A stretch of 64,000 nt of DNA from Globisporangium splendens (lineage: Eukaryota > Oomycota > Peronosporomycetes > Pythiales > Pythiaceae): positions 62,001 to 126,000 of the forward strand of contig VFIW01000077.1 in assembly GCA_006386115.1 (NCBI GenBank). Direction: 5' to 3'. Positions 10,969 through 21,393 of this stretch are shown piece after piece. The translations under genes and the position numbers were made by a program. Numbering within the stretch: the first letter of the stretch is position 1; the number at the start of each line of letters is the position of its first letter. The notes under the pieces were generated by a model. It saw only the letters and a list, made by a program, of their open reading frames with translations. It searched no databases and was not told the DNA's origin.

Positions 10969-11502
10969 CTAGCCGTGGCTCTCAACGACTCGTGTATCCC
11001 AAGATTGACTGGAATCAGCAAGGCAGTACCCATGCACAATACCGCGAGCGTGGAGATACTGCAATGCCTGGAGCAACTGCACCAGGTATCGCCGGATCGT
11101 CGGCTCTCTCATTGCGCCAAACGACTCGAGAATCGTTGTCAACGTGCAACTTTCGTGAGCATCGTGCACGAGGTAGAGTGCGTCGCCGCTCTGCACTGTC
11201 GTAATGTAGCGCATGAGATTTGGATGCACGAATAGCCGCAAAGAATTCACAGCTATCCGCAAATGCGCAATAACTTGGCTCGATTTTGTTTTCAAAGTGT
11301 CAGCGTCACCGATTCTTTTGACCATCACCGCGATTCCTTTCCTACCGCTCTGGGGATTTGTACTTGGCGCTGAAGCAGCGAAGACACCCGAGAGTAACTC
11401 ACCTGGGAATGCTTGAATGGAACCGATAGTAGCGATCTGTTGCTTGAGTCTCAGGTGTTGCGACTGCCGCTCAACGGGGAAAAACACAAAGTCGATAAAC
11501 AA
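10969..11502 (-). pseudogene. Decayed STE/MAPKKK-type protein kinase fragment
   Basis: The minus frame reads as the N-lobe and start of the C-lobe of a serine/threonine kinase. It has a degenerate Gly-loop region, a Val-Met-Val-Lys segment in the place of the VAIK lysine strand, His-Pro-Asn-Leu-Met-Arg-Tyr before strand beta-4, an Ile-Leu-Glu-Ser-Phe-Gly helix D start, and Leu-Gln-Tyr-Leu-His-Ala-Arg-Gly-Ile-Val-His. The catalytic loop that should follow is not His-Arg-Asp but His-Gly-Tyr-Cys, and the frame stops at 10969 without DFG or the C-lobe. No ATG starts the frame. It is therefore a truncated relic, nearest to MAPKKK/NPK1-like kinases by its helix D-E wording. An intact multi-exon gene is possible but no continuing exon was found. 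Confidence 0.6.
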
Positions 11503-11866
11503 TTTGCAATTGAAGGGATCGTGAGCGTACGCGAATTATATCCTCCCATCTCCGTGCTTTGATCAATCGAATGGTGTGTTGGCTTTTCCCAGTCGATCGA
11601 TGCTCCAATTTCGAGCGCAAATCTGTCGAAAATAACTTCATGACGGGACAGCTATTTTGACCGTGTCCCTCCTGGTTGAAAGCGAGATCCAGTCAACCAT
11701 TCCCGAATGCTTTACATCGAAGTTGGGCTATCATATCACCACAAATTTACAGCATTCATATAAGAAATTCACGTCTAATGTACATGCTTTTTAGAGAAGC
11801 GCGACTCCAACATCGCCGCATCCTCCCCATTTTCGAGATATCTCGAATTCTGCAAGAAAATAAGAC
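11503..11866. other. Intergenic region
   Basis: Between the kinase relic and the 3' end of the first P450. AT-rich, with no gene or repeat recognised. Confidence 0.55.
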
Positions 11867-13585
11867 TCACTTGGCGACAGGCAAAATCGGCGTCACGGTC
11901 ACCAGCATCGAGCCTTTCACGGACGCCGCCAAGCCCACCTGGTACGTGAGATCCCACGGATTGTCCACAGTCCGCACATCGAATCTGCTCAGCACCACCG
12001 CCATCGCCATTTTGATCTCCACGAGCGCAAACTTCATGCCGGGACACATGCGTGGACCAGCGTAGAACGCCGGAAACTTGTACGGCGAGACCGCGATCAG
12101 CTGCCCCGTGACGGGGTCCAGCCAGCGTTCCGGTTTGAACCGCAATGCGTCTTCTCCCCACACCGACTTGCGTCGCATCGCCGCGTAAAACGCCATGACG
12201 ACTCGCGTGCCTTTGGGGACAAACGTGCCGTCGCTGAGCACGGTATCCTCACACGCTTCGCGGCCCGTGAGTGGATACTGCGGGTTCAATCGGAGGTTTT
12301 CCCGGATTGCTGCTTCCAGGTACGTCAGCTGCGCCAAATCGTCCACCGTGAGCATGCGCGACGTCGAGTCGGACTCCATGAGCCAGGGCAGCTTGGTGCG
12401 GATCTCTTTGCGGATTTTCTTCAGAATCTGCGGGTACCGGTTCATCGTGAGGATGAAAAACGACATGGCGTGCGCCGTTGTGTCTGTGCCTGGTGAGATA
12501 AAGTTGATGACTGTGTCCCGGATCAGCTGCGCGTCGACGGCGGTGGACTCGGTGAGTGCGTTGGTCTCGAGAAAGATCGAGATGAGATCTTTCGCCTCGG
12601 AGGAGATCGGGTTTCGTTCACGCTCAGGCTCATCGTGCTCATGGCTCCGTTCGCTGGTGCTGCTGCTGCTCGTACTACCGCTGGACGACGCGCGGTGTCT
12701 CTTGGCTCGGTTTTTCTTCACAATCGACTCGTTGATGATGTTGAACATGAGGAAATCGGAAAACTTGACGCACTCCTTGAACTGCTTCTCGTCGCCAATA
12801 TTAAGGAATCGCTTGAGCTTCCAGAGCCACATCGGCTGGTGGAACCGCATCTGCAGCGTACGCGAGATCGTGCGTGACGACTGGATGAAGTCGTCGCTGT
12901 CAAAGCCCTGCAGTCCGTTCTCCAGCGTGCTGCGCTCGACACCCATGCCCATTTTCGTGAACACATCGGCAGCAAAGTGGCCAAGCACGCTCTTGAGGCT
13001 GATGGGCTCACCCTTTCGCGACGCATACACGTGGAGAACGCGGCACAACGTCCCAATTTTCGCGTGAACGACGTCGTGCATCGTCTTCTTCATGCTCGGA
13101 TGCGCAAACAATTGGCTCGTGGTCGCGCGCTGACGGTGCCACGCGTCGCCATTGAGCGAAAAGATCCCCTGGCCGAAGAAATCACGGAAGATCTCGCACT
13201 CGCTCTCACCCTTCGGGAACAAATCGAACTGCGTCTTCGTGACGTCTTCAAAGAGCTCGGGCGACGCGACGACGATCACAGGCGGTCGACCGAGGTTCTG
13301 GAGCCGCCAGGGTCCTTTATGGAGCTCACACTGTTCGAGAAACCAGTCGTAGACGCGGTCGCGCTGGTACACGACCATGTCGAGCGTGTTACCCAGGAAC
13401 GGCAGCGTCGACGGCGGACACGGGAGTCTGTGGCGTCTCGCTATTGCATGCGCCGACGAAGTCTTCTGGAACGCATTTCGGCGCGACGTTCGCACTACGT
13501 AGATCAGGGCGAGCCCCAGCGCCACGAGCGTCGTCAGGACCTGCTCCGGGTGCTCGAGAAGCCCCCACGACGTGCCTGCAGCCAT
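11867..13585 (-). CDS. Cytochrome P450 (membrane-anchored monooxygenase)
   Basis: 572 residues from the ATG at 13585. The open frame extends upstream, but this ATG is followed by a membrane anchor (about residues 15-32) and the basic/proline hinge expected of a microsomal P450. Visible motifs: the I-helix Gly-Thr-Asp-Thr-Thr (366-370), the K-helix Glu-Asn-Leu-Arg (429-432), a Phe-Lys-Pro-Glu-Arg-Trp PERF-type motif, and the haem loop Phe-Tyr-Ala-Gly-Pro-Arg-Met-Cys-Pro-Gly with thiolate Cys514. Overall wording resembles fatty-acid hydroxylase-like families (CYP86/CYP4-like) as found in oomycetes; the exact family is not assigned. A serine-rich acidic insertion lies before the I-helix. It is paralogous to the genes at 15991 and 19590 but points the other way. 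Single exon. Confidence 0.9.
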   Translation of the reverse strand: MAAGTSWGLLEHPEQVLTTLVALGLALIYVVRTSRRNAFQKTSSAHAIARRHRLPCPPSTLPFLGNTLDMVVYQRDRVYDWFLEQCELHKGPWRLQNLGRPPVIVVASPELFEDVTKTQFDLFPKGESECEIFRDFFGQGIFSLNGDAWHRQRATTSQLFAHPSMKKTMHDVVHAKIGTLCRVLHVYASRKGEPISLKSVLGHFAADVFTKMGMGVERSTLENGLQGFDSDDFIQSSRTISRTLQMRFHQPMWLWKLKRFLNIGDEKQFKECVKFSDFLMFNIINESIVKKNRAKRHRASSSGSTSSSSTSERSHEHDEPERERNPISSEAKDLISIFLETNALTESTAVDAQLIRDTVINFISPGTDTTAHAMSFFILTMNRYPQILKKIRKEIRTKLPWLMESDSTSRMLTVDDLAQLTYLEAAIRENLRLNPQYPLTGREACEDTVLSDGTFVPKGTRVVMAFYAAMRRKSVWGEDALRFKPERWLDPVTGQLIAVSPYKFPAFYAGPRMCPGMKFALVEIKMAMAVVLSRFDVRTVDNPWDLTYQVGLAASVKGSMLVTVTPILPVAK

Positions 13586-14521
13586 GACCTGTGCGTTTTC
13601 TCTTTTTCTGGTCCCACCGAGGTGACAATTCAAGACTGTGCCTGTGTCAGGGAAGTGAGTCAAACGCAGCGAAGGCTGGAGCGCAGAGGCGGATGGCTCG
13701 TGGAAAAGAGGGATGTCTCCGTACGTCGTCATCCTCAGAGGAGAGCGATCGCGGCATTTTCGGAGTTGCCAAAGAAATATCGAACATTTATATGGAAAGA
13801 AGAAAGGACAGACGATCGACACGCGAAGTAATTTACGCCACACACAGGAAACAAAAATCGAAGCCTTCGGTGAGGTGGTCGGTATTTTACGGAGCATTCG
13901 TGGCGTCACGTTTGTATTTCATGCTGCGCTATCCTTTTCAGCTGCCAATAATCACATGCCGGTATTGACAGATTCCCAGCTCACAGTTTTCTGCTGCTAA
14001 CAGACAAGATGCCGAGACGATTTGCTTTTCGTGCAGTGGCGTTTGCGCACGGACGAAGAACGCCATGGTCGCCATTGCGTGGCCGCCGGGATGGGGAGCT
14101 CAGCTCACACCTCAGCGTCCCAAGTGTCTCCAAGAGTGCCATTAATGCACAGTTGTGTCTGCCATCCAGGTCGTCGAGTCGGCGACAAACACGCGAGGCC
14201 ACGCAACATGTCTCCTTCTACTTGCCAATCGCCACCTCACTTGCGGTAGCAAAGATCGGACGTAAACTCGTCTGCGCTAGCGCTTTCATCGTGTCTTTAC
14301 CACGACGCACTCTCTACAGTAGCAGAACAGTTGCTGCAAAATTTGTGCGCCGACAGTGTCCCTGGAGGTCAGGAATAAGATGTAGTCGGTGTCAGGTACA
14401 CGAGACCAAGTTCTTTCGACGGTGGTATTCGCTGACGTTTGCTTCTTGCCCAGCGTGACCCCCAAAGATGGACAGCGATGGAGGCGTATTGAGCAAGGCA
14501 GACGCACATGCCTACTGAGCA
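13586..14521. other. Intergenic region upstream of the first P450
   Basis: Promoter side of the minus-strand P450. No gene recognised. The last bases (14511-14521, cctactgagca) are one copy of the target-site duplication of the adjacent LINE insertion. Confidence 0.6.
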
Positions 14522-14973
14522 GTCTGAGAGAGAGAGAGAGAAGATATTTCTATTTAACGTATGATCTACATACAGTTTGAGAATTCCTGAGTCTCTTTAA
14601 CACTGCTGAGAATGAGGTGTTTTTGATTGTTGATGGTGTGGAGCCGATTTCATTGTCGAGTAGAGCTGCGACTTGGGACATAAGAACTTGATCATTTCCC
14701 CGCGATTTGTCAGTGAGTATCTTCGCATTCTTGGAGTTCACTGCCATGTTGGCGAGAAGATCGGCCATTTTGTTTTGTTCTCGTTTTGTGTGATTCCAGG
14801 AGGTCCACGCAAAGTTGGTGGTGATGTGATTTACCCGAACTGCTAGTGGCTGCAGCTCGGTCTGGCGTATTGAGGCGAACCCGTTCTGGGCTGCGATCAT
14901 CATTTGGCTATCTCCGAAGACGTCTAGTTTGACTTCGTAGTGCTGTAGGTAGTGTGCACTGTGTGCCAGGCCA
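14522..14973 (-). mobile_element. 5'-truncated LINE insertion, RNase H end only (copy A)
   Basis: 452 bp of a non-LTR retrotransposon on the minus strand. It encodes the C-terminal part of an RNase H domain (Phe-Gly-Asp-Ser-Gln, then Lys-Met-Ala-Asp-Leu-Leu-Ala-Asn) closely matching copy B at 29447-30582. Its 3' end is a (TC)n tract, read as GAGAGA at 14525-14541 on the plus strand, not poly(A). It is flanked by an 11-bp direct repeat, cctactgagca, at 14511-14521 and 14974-14984. Similarity to copy B begins exactly at 14973, next to the repeat. This is the structure left by target-primed reverse transcription with 5' truncation. The open frame continues upstream into unrelated flanking DNA, so no functional protein is expected. 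Confidence 0.85.
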
Positions 14974-15990
14974 CCTACTGAGCACTCGACCGCACTTTTT
15001 AAAGCAAAAAAGCATGTACAGTACTGTGCACTGTAGAGGGTAGATTTGGTCGCTTTGAGCGTCATTCTTGCGCACCGAAGACATCGATCGATGAAAAGCT
15101 CGAACAGTGTGTTGTCACAGTGAGCTGCAAACTCAGACTCGTCGTCGTTGTCGTTGGCTGAACAGCGGCGACAAAGACACTGGCCCACGACACAAGGCGA
15201 CGACGAACTTGGCACTCGCCGACTGGCATCCTATTTGTGATGTCATCATTTTGATTTCGCTGCTTGGTTGTTGCTTGGTGGGCATTGTGAGATCTGAAGT
15301 TTGAGTTTGTGAGCCACAGCTGAACTCCATGCCTCCCTGAAATCGGCGGCCGCGCGTCTCCAGGTTCGTGTCTTTGACGCAGAAGCCAAGGGAAGCTGAT
15401 GGAACCCCGGCATTCTGTCCACAACAAGACAGCGAGCCACTGAAACACCACAGCAATCCCAATAACATGGCATTACAACAATTTGGTCATGCCGGAGGAT
15501 ATGACGACAATCCTGAGTTCTTTTTTTCTTGCGTACCAGCTCTCGAAGACAAGGCGAGATTGCCAGGTCATAAAGAGACCTAGGGAGACCTGTGATTTAC
15601 GACTGTGAGTCAGTCGACTCGAGTCGCAAAGCCTCTTGAAATGGCGATCGTGGCCCCGTTTTCTGATTATCACGTGGCTCCTTTCTCTAGACAAGTGGAG
15701 TTGGTTTCTGATTATTTGGCGTGTGGAGGTGGCGAGAGGTGGCCACTTGAGCCTCCTAAATCACAGCGTCCTCTGGCGCCACTGCGAAACGTACCACTCT
15801 GTGAGACTGAACCAAGGTACATACCGTAGGGCAGCTTTTTCTTCCACGTTTTCATTTTTTCGGTCTTGAAGGAAATGTGCTGGAAACCACCACGCTTGCA
15901 TTTGTGGACCCCTCTGCGGGTGCCTCTCGTCGCGAGAAAGATCTCGCCACATTTCGCTGTCGGGGGGTCGAGCGCTCTCAACCGCCAACA
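14974..15990. other. Intergenic region upstream of the second P450
   Basis: Starts with the second copy of the LINE target-site duplication. No gene recognised on either strand. The stretch nearest 15990 should be the promoter and leader of the P450 at 15991. The frame is open from 15877, but that segment has no P450 similarity. Confidence 0.55.
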
Positions 15991-17694
15991 ATGTCTTCTG
16001 TCTCACTGTTCGCGACGCTTTTGTCTCCCACGTCCTTCGTGGCGTTCGTAACCGTCGCTGTCGCATCCGTTGGCATGTTCTGCGTGCTTCTGGCACGATG
16101 GAGGTCCACCGCGCGAGACCGTAGACGCAGCAGCGGCAACCGCAGGAGCCTCTGGACCTTACCGTGCCCAGCCTCGACGCTCCCGATCCTCGGCAACACA
16201 CTCGACACGCTGATCACGCACCGCGATCGAATTTACGACTGGGAAACCGAGCAGCACGAGCTGCTGAAGGGCACATGGCGACTGCATATCCTCGGGTACG
16301 GCCATTCGATCGTAGTCGCGTCGCCAAAGCTCCTCGAGGACGTGCTGGAGACGCAATTCGAGCTGTTTCCGAAAGACGACGGCATGTGCACGATCTTCCG
16401 CGATTTCTTCGGTCGAGGCATCTTTGCCGTGAACGGCGACGAATGGCGGCATAATCGCGAGCAAGCGAGCACGTTGTTCTCGTTCCAGATGTTCAAGCAT
16501 GTCATGTACGAAGTCGTGAGTGAGAAAGTGCACACGCTACGGCGAGTGCTCGCCCAGTACGAAGCGAGACGAGAAACAGTGAGTCTGCGCCGTGTGTTGA
16601 GTCATTTCACGAGCGACGTGTTCTCGAAAATTGGCTTTGGCGTCGAGCAACGGTGCATGGAGAATGGGGCGAACGGATACATGCTCGACGATTTTGTCGA
16701 CGCGTCCGAGACGATCTCGAAAGTTCTGTTCGCTCGCTTCCTTCAGCCGATGTGGTTCTGGAAAGCCAAGCGGTTCTTCAATCTCGGCGACGAAAAGAAG
16801 CTGAAGAAAAGCATCCGCTTTCTCGATTTTCTGGTGTACAACATCATCAACGAATCGATCGCCAAATCCTCGAGGCGACGGAAACGCACTGGCTGCAATC
16901 TCAGCATGCAAAAGCTAGTCGCTGGACCACGAAGAGATCTGATCTCGGTGTTCATGGAAAGCGACTCGCGCACTGATGCAACCGACGCCGAGGCGATCCG
17001 CGATCTTGTCGTGAGTTTCATTTCCTCTGGCACCGAGACGACGTCGCAAAGCCTCTCCTTCTTTATCGTGATGATGAATCGATACCCGCAGGTGTTGAGG
17101 AAGATTCGCGACGAACTGAGACTCAAACTGCCAGGATTGATGATGAGAAACGGTCGCGATGGCGATAGTTGGGGCGACGGATTTGAGGTTCCAAGCATGC
17201 AAGATCTGTCGTGTTTGGTCTACTTAGAGGCTGCGATTCGAGAAAACCTGCGCCTAAACCCTCCGGTGGCGATCACGACGCGAGCAGCAACAACTGACAC
17301 GATTCTCAGCGACGGCACGTTCGTTCCCAAAGGAACGCGAGTGATCTTGTGCTTGTACGCTGCTCTGCGGCAGAAATCGGTGTGGGGCGACGACGCGCAC
17401 GAGTTCAGACCCGAGCGATGGGTCGATCCAGCGACGGGATCTTTGCTCACGATGTCACCGTTCCAGTTTCCAGTGTTTTGTGCTGGACCACGAGTCTGCC
17501 TTGGTCGGAAGCTGGCGATGATGGAGATGAAAATGCTGCTCGCTGTGATTTTGAGCAAATTTGACATCACAACTGTCGCAAATCCGTGGGATCTGACGTA
17601 TCAAGGCGGTTTGGCCGTCTCCGTGAAGGGGCCATTGATGGTCAATGTGTCTCGTGTAGGGCGTGGCGCTAGGAAGCCTGCGGACTCGGCGTAA
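15991..17694 (+). CDS. Cytochrome P450 (membrane-anchored monooxygenase)
   Basis: 567 residues from the ATG at 15991, chosen because a hydrophobic anchor (about residues 15-33) follows it, then an Arg-rich hinge and the Pro-Ala-Ser-Thr-Leu-Pro-Ile-Leu-Gly-Asn motif shared with its paralogues. Catalytic motifs: I-helix Gly-Thr-Glu-Thr-Thr (347-351), K-helix Glu-Asn-Leu-Arg (418-421), Arg-Pro-Glu-Arg-Trp, and the haem loop Phe-Cys-Ala-Gly-Pro-Arg-Val-Cys-Leu-Gly with thiolate Cys503. All landmarks are intact, so it is predicted functional at the endoplasmic reticulum with a cytochrome P450 reductase partner encoded elsewhere. It forms a family with the minus-strand gene at 11867 and the broken copy at 19590. 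The LINE copy A sits between this gene and the first one. Substrate unknown; fatty-acid or sterol-like chemistry is only a guess. Confidence 0.9.
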   Translation: MSSVSLFATLLSPTSFVAFVTVAVASVGMFCVLLARWRSTARDRRRSSGNRRSLWTLPCPASTLPILGNTLDTLITHRDRIYDWETEQHELLKGTWRLHILGYGHSIVVASPKLLEDVLETQFELFPKDDGMCTIFRDFFGRGIFAVNGDEWRHNREQASTLFSFQMFKHVMYEVVSEKVHTLRRVLAQYEARRETVSLRRVLSHFTSDVFSKIGFGVEQRCMENGANGYMLDDFVDASETISKVLFARFLQPMWFWKAKRFFNLGDEKKLKKSIRFLDFLVYNIINESIAKSSRRRKRTGCNLSMQKLVAGPRRDLISVFMESDSRTDATDAEAIRDLVVSFISSGTETTSQSLSFFIVMMNRYPQVLRKIRDELRLKLPGLMMRNGRDGDSWGDGFEVPSMQDLSCLVYLEAAIRENLRLNPPVAITTRAATTDTILSDGTFVPKGTRVILCLYAALRQKSVWGDDAHEFRPERWVDPATGSLLTMSPFQFPVFCAGPRVCLGRKLAMMEMKMLLAVILSKFDITTVANPWDLTYQGGLAVSVKGPLMVNVSRVGRGARKPADSA

Positions 17695-19589
17695 ACCACT
17701 TGGCAACCTCTAGCAATGTATTAGCTATAGTGTAGCAATAATCTAGGATTTATGTATTCACACGATCCTCCACACAAGGTATTCAAGCCTCTTTCACTCT
17801 GGTTCATGTGAAATCTCACTGTGACTAGGGCATGTATGAGACCAGCCTTGAGATACCAACTCGACTACTGAAGTAAACGAGACCTACTTCAACTTCGGCT
17901 GGCTATCCACGAAGGTGAGACTTGCTCGACAAAATGTATCCGATATCTCATGAAGCAGAACGCATTTGGAACGCGCACAGTGGGGTAAGTCAAAGGAATA
18001 TTGCATGCACTCTATTTCGTGCTGGCAATCAATCGAAAAAGCACAGATTTTCAGCTGGGGCAGGAAATATGGAAAAGACGAGACGATGGCTGTTGCTTTT
18101 TTCGTTCCCAGTCTTGAAGTTGGGCAAATCTGCAGGTCATGCTGGTTCAATTCTCTCGCGAGAGATAAACGAGGCAGCAGCGCAGTCTTTCCACCAAATT
18201 TTTGAATCGATGACTCAAGGACACGATGAATCTTATTCTTTCCATTTTTGCCGTCGATATAAAGCCTACCAACACCACTCCAATGCAAAGGGCAAACAAA
18301 GCCTTTGACAAATGACACTCGAGCCAGCGGACCAACTGCGACTGTGGTGCCCTTCTGAGGGCACAAGGTGCATCGACCCTGCATTGACGAGCACCTTGTA
18401 GTGTGAATGCGAAAGGATGCTTCACGTTGAGTCGGCGTGGACACACGGACCAAATGCAACCTTTCATCTGGTACATCAGTGTAGCCATTTTGCACACATG
18501 CATGCATTTGCGGTCTACTCGAAGCGCAGATGCATCTGTACGCCAGCATGAGCAATAGGATGCACCGCAAGTTCAGCGTAAATGTCCTTCTTTCAAATGA
18601 GATCGATACTCTTTGAGGTCGGCAATCTCTTGTCGGGTTTATCGATATGGTGCGCCAATGCCATCTATCCTGCCTCAATACATTTAGACCCAGTCCTAAC
18701 AAGACCCTCAGACCCACCCCTAATCAGGGTAGGGTAGTTTTCAAGAGACTTGATCCGTCAGATAAGATGCCAAAAGGTCGACAAAAGGACAAAATGGCGC
18801 AATAATGGACTCTAAAGAGTATTTATCAGGTTAATTGCAAAATATTCATTGTCAGTGCTTCGATTATCCCGTATCGATGTGAAGCTCCCCAGGTTGATAC
18901 GACAGGACTGCCAACCATCGATCAAACCACAAACAAGTCCCACAACCTTACAAGAGGAGACTGCAAAGGAAATAGCATGAATATGCGATAGTAATGCGTT
19001 GCTGGACGCAAAATATGGATGCTACAATTTGTTGCCACGCTGACGTTATTTATACCGTTCATTGCAACGTTTGATTGAGGTGCATTGCACAGTGCTGTAC
19101 CACGTGCAATGGTGCAATCCATCCTCCATTTAGAGCCATCCCTGTCTCTCAGTACCCTGTCCATTGCGATCGAATCAGATAGAAGTGCAACGAAAGTTGG
19201 GACAACTGAATTTGGCGATTGTGTTGATCGCAAGGAAAACGCATTCGTGAGCAAAGTGTGGTTGAGAGGTTGCTCGAGTGCTTCAATCAGTGTCAAGAGG
19301 ATGATGGGGTCTGAGGTAGATGCACCTCGCGGCGTCAACACTATTGCGAAAATTGTGGGCGAGATCCCTCACCCAAACACTAATCTCATGGCGCAATACT
19401 CAGTCCCTTTGTGCGAAGCTTCCATACTGTTACACCGCAATGCCATTAGAAGCACGACTCCAAAGATGACTGGCGGTCAACGATGTCCGCCTGAATGTAC
19501 ACATCGGTTGGCGGCACAGCTGAGCGTCCGGCTGTAGTCTTCTTGGAGCGAGAGCAGACGAATCTCCGCACCAGGGTGGTGCCAACAAT
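17695..19589. other. Long intergenic region between two P450 copies
   Basis: No supported gene. A 277-residue minus-strand frame (17884-18717) begins with GTG, has a few Cys/His pairs and matches no family I recognise; I leave it unassigned. Around 18680-18735 there is a run of CCCT/CCCA-like units that looks like degenerate minisatellite sequence. Confidence 0.5.
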
Positions 19590-21161
19590 GTGTTTAGAGG
19601 GAGCTCCCAACACGCGACGGCGGCGACCGCGCTTCTCGCGCTCCACGCTGTCCATTCCTTCAAGAAGAGCAGTAGCAGCAAACCCGCGTATCAATACCCA
19701 AGGCTAGCATCTACGCTCCCGATTCTGGGCAACACGCTGGATGCATCCGTGTATCAAGACCAGCGCATCTACGATTGGATCGCTGAGCAATGTGACGTGC
19801 TTGGTCGGCCATGGCTGTTCACGGTACCTCGAACGCCGCCGATCGTCATGGTCGCCACACCTGAACTCTTTGAAGATATCATGAGGACGCAGTTCGACGT
19901 GTTCGAGAAGGGCGAAGAGGAAGCTTCGTACATGCGCGATGTCTTTGGCCAGGGGATCCTCAACTCGGACGGGGAGGAATGGTATTTCCACCGCAAGACC
20001 GCGAGCAACTTGTTCTCGTTGCAGATGATGAAGGACGTGATGCACGAAGCCGTGCGAGAGAAGCTCAAGGTCTTCTGTGACGTTCTCTCGTCGTACGAGT
20101 CCGAACAGCATCCAACAAGCCTCAAAAGCACGATGATCCATTTCACCAGCGACGTGTTTGGCAAGATCGGGTTTGGCGTCGACCTCGACTGCCTGCAGAC
20201 TGGTCTGCTCGGCAAGTAAGGCAATGAGTTTATTGAGGCGTTCTCCTGGAGCACGCGGCAGACTTACTTGCGCTTCCAGCAACCGCGGTGGCTCTGGGAA
20301 TGGAAGCGATACTGGAACATTGGGGACGAACGAGAGCTCAGGCATCACTTGTCGATGATCGATTCGTTTATTTATCGGATCGTCAACGAGGTTGCCGCAA
20401 ACAAAACCGCAGCTACGTCTGATACGCCACCAAAGAACTTGATCTCGCTGTTTCTGAACAGCGAAGTGAACGATGTCAAGGAAACGTCCTTTGAATCCGA
20501 GGCACACCTTATCCGAGACACGATCGTCAATTTTATCTTTGCCGGAAAAGACACGACGTCGCAGAGTATGTCGTTTTTCATCGTGGTGATGAATCGGTAC
20601 CCGAATGTGCTGGCGAAAATTCGCGAGGAGTTGCATGCGAAGCTCCCAGGCCTCATGCATGCCGAAGGTGAGATCCTATCCAGGGAAGAGTTGGCTCAGC
20701 TGACATACTTGGAAGGTGCGATTCGAGAGAACTTGCGGCTGAACCCGTCGGTGTCCTGGGGTTCTCGTCAGGCGAACGCCGACACGGTTTTGAGCGATAG
20801 CACTCCGATCACCAAAGGAGCTCGGATTGGGTTAGCGATTTACGCCGCGGGCAGAAAGACATCCATCTGGGACGAAGACGCCTTAGAGTTCAAACCCGAG
20901 CGGTGGATCGACGCTTCGACGGGCAAGCTGATCGTGGTCTCCCCATTTCGATTTGCGTCTTTCTTCGCTGGACCGCTCCAGTGTATTGGGATGAAGTTTG
21001 CGATGATGGAGATGAAGACCACGCTCGCGGTCTTACTGAGCAAGTTTGACCTGACGACAGTCGAGAACCCGTGGGACATCACGTACGAAGTAGCGATCAC
21101 GATGTCCGTGAAAGGGCCGCTGAGGGTAAACGTGACGTCGCTCTCCAGTCGCCCCAGCTGA
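19590..21161 (+). pseudogene. Cytochrome P450 with in-frame stop and damaged haem motif
   Basis: A third P450 paralogue, read in one frame for about 520 codons except for a TAA at 20217-20219. The downstream codons continue the P450 alignment without any shift (the Glu-Phe-Ile-Glu-Ala-Phe segment matches the Asp-Asp-Phe-Val-Asp-Ala segment of the gene at 15991). Two further defects support decay. The haem loop reads Phe-Phe-Ala-Gly-Pro-Leu-Gln-Cys-Ile-Gly, so the conserved Arg is Leu, and the N-terminus lacks the membrane anchor seen in both paralogues. The I-helix (Gly-Lys-Asp-Thr-Thr) and the K-helix Glu-Asn-Leu-Arg are still intact, so inactivation is fairly recent. A tiny intron removing the stop is possible ('aagtaagg' resembles a donor) but would delete conserved sequence. 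Confidence 0.8.
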
Positions 21162-21173
21162 CCTACTGACAGC

Positions 21174-21202
21174 AATGTAGCCATAACTAACATGGCTACA
21201 TT
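21174..21202. repeat. Short perfect hairpin downstream of the P450 pseudogene
   Basis: Inverted repeat with 11-nt perfect arms, aatgtagccat (21174-21184) and atggctacatt (21192-21202), with a 7-nt loop. It lies 12 bases after the P450 stop codon. The right arm resembles the 'catggctaca' motif near 373. It may be a 3' UTR stem or a fragment of a small repeat. Confidence 0.5.
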
Positions 21203-21393
21203 TTGGATGGACGTGAACGTTGACAGTATTTGTTAATGTCCATTTTCTTGCTCGTACGTGGAATTCTTTTTGGTGCGTAATTGTATTTCAGTTGAGCGTC
21301 ATATTTTTATTTTTATAAGGTGAGGTATATTTAGGTTCATCGTCGTGACCTACAATATCCATTCTCCTACCTAATCTTCATTACGAATTTCAT

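Noticed and set aside
14522..14545. (GA)n as an independent microsatellite
   Set aside because: The same dinucleotide run ends the other copy of the LINE and lies inside the target-site duplications, so it is the element's tail.
17884..18717. 277-codon minus-strand frame with Cys/His pairs
   Set aside because: Starts with GTG and matches no known transposase or zinc-finger pattern well enough to call.
20215..20222. aagtaagg as an intron donor in the P450 copy
   Set aside because: Sequence after the stop aligns codon for codon with the paralogues, so an intron would delete conserved protein.
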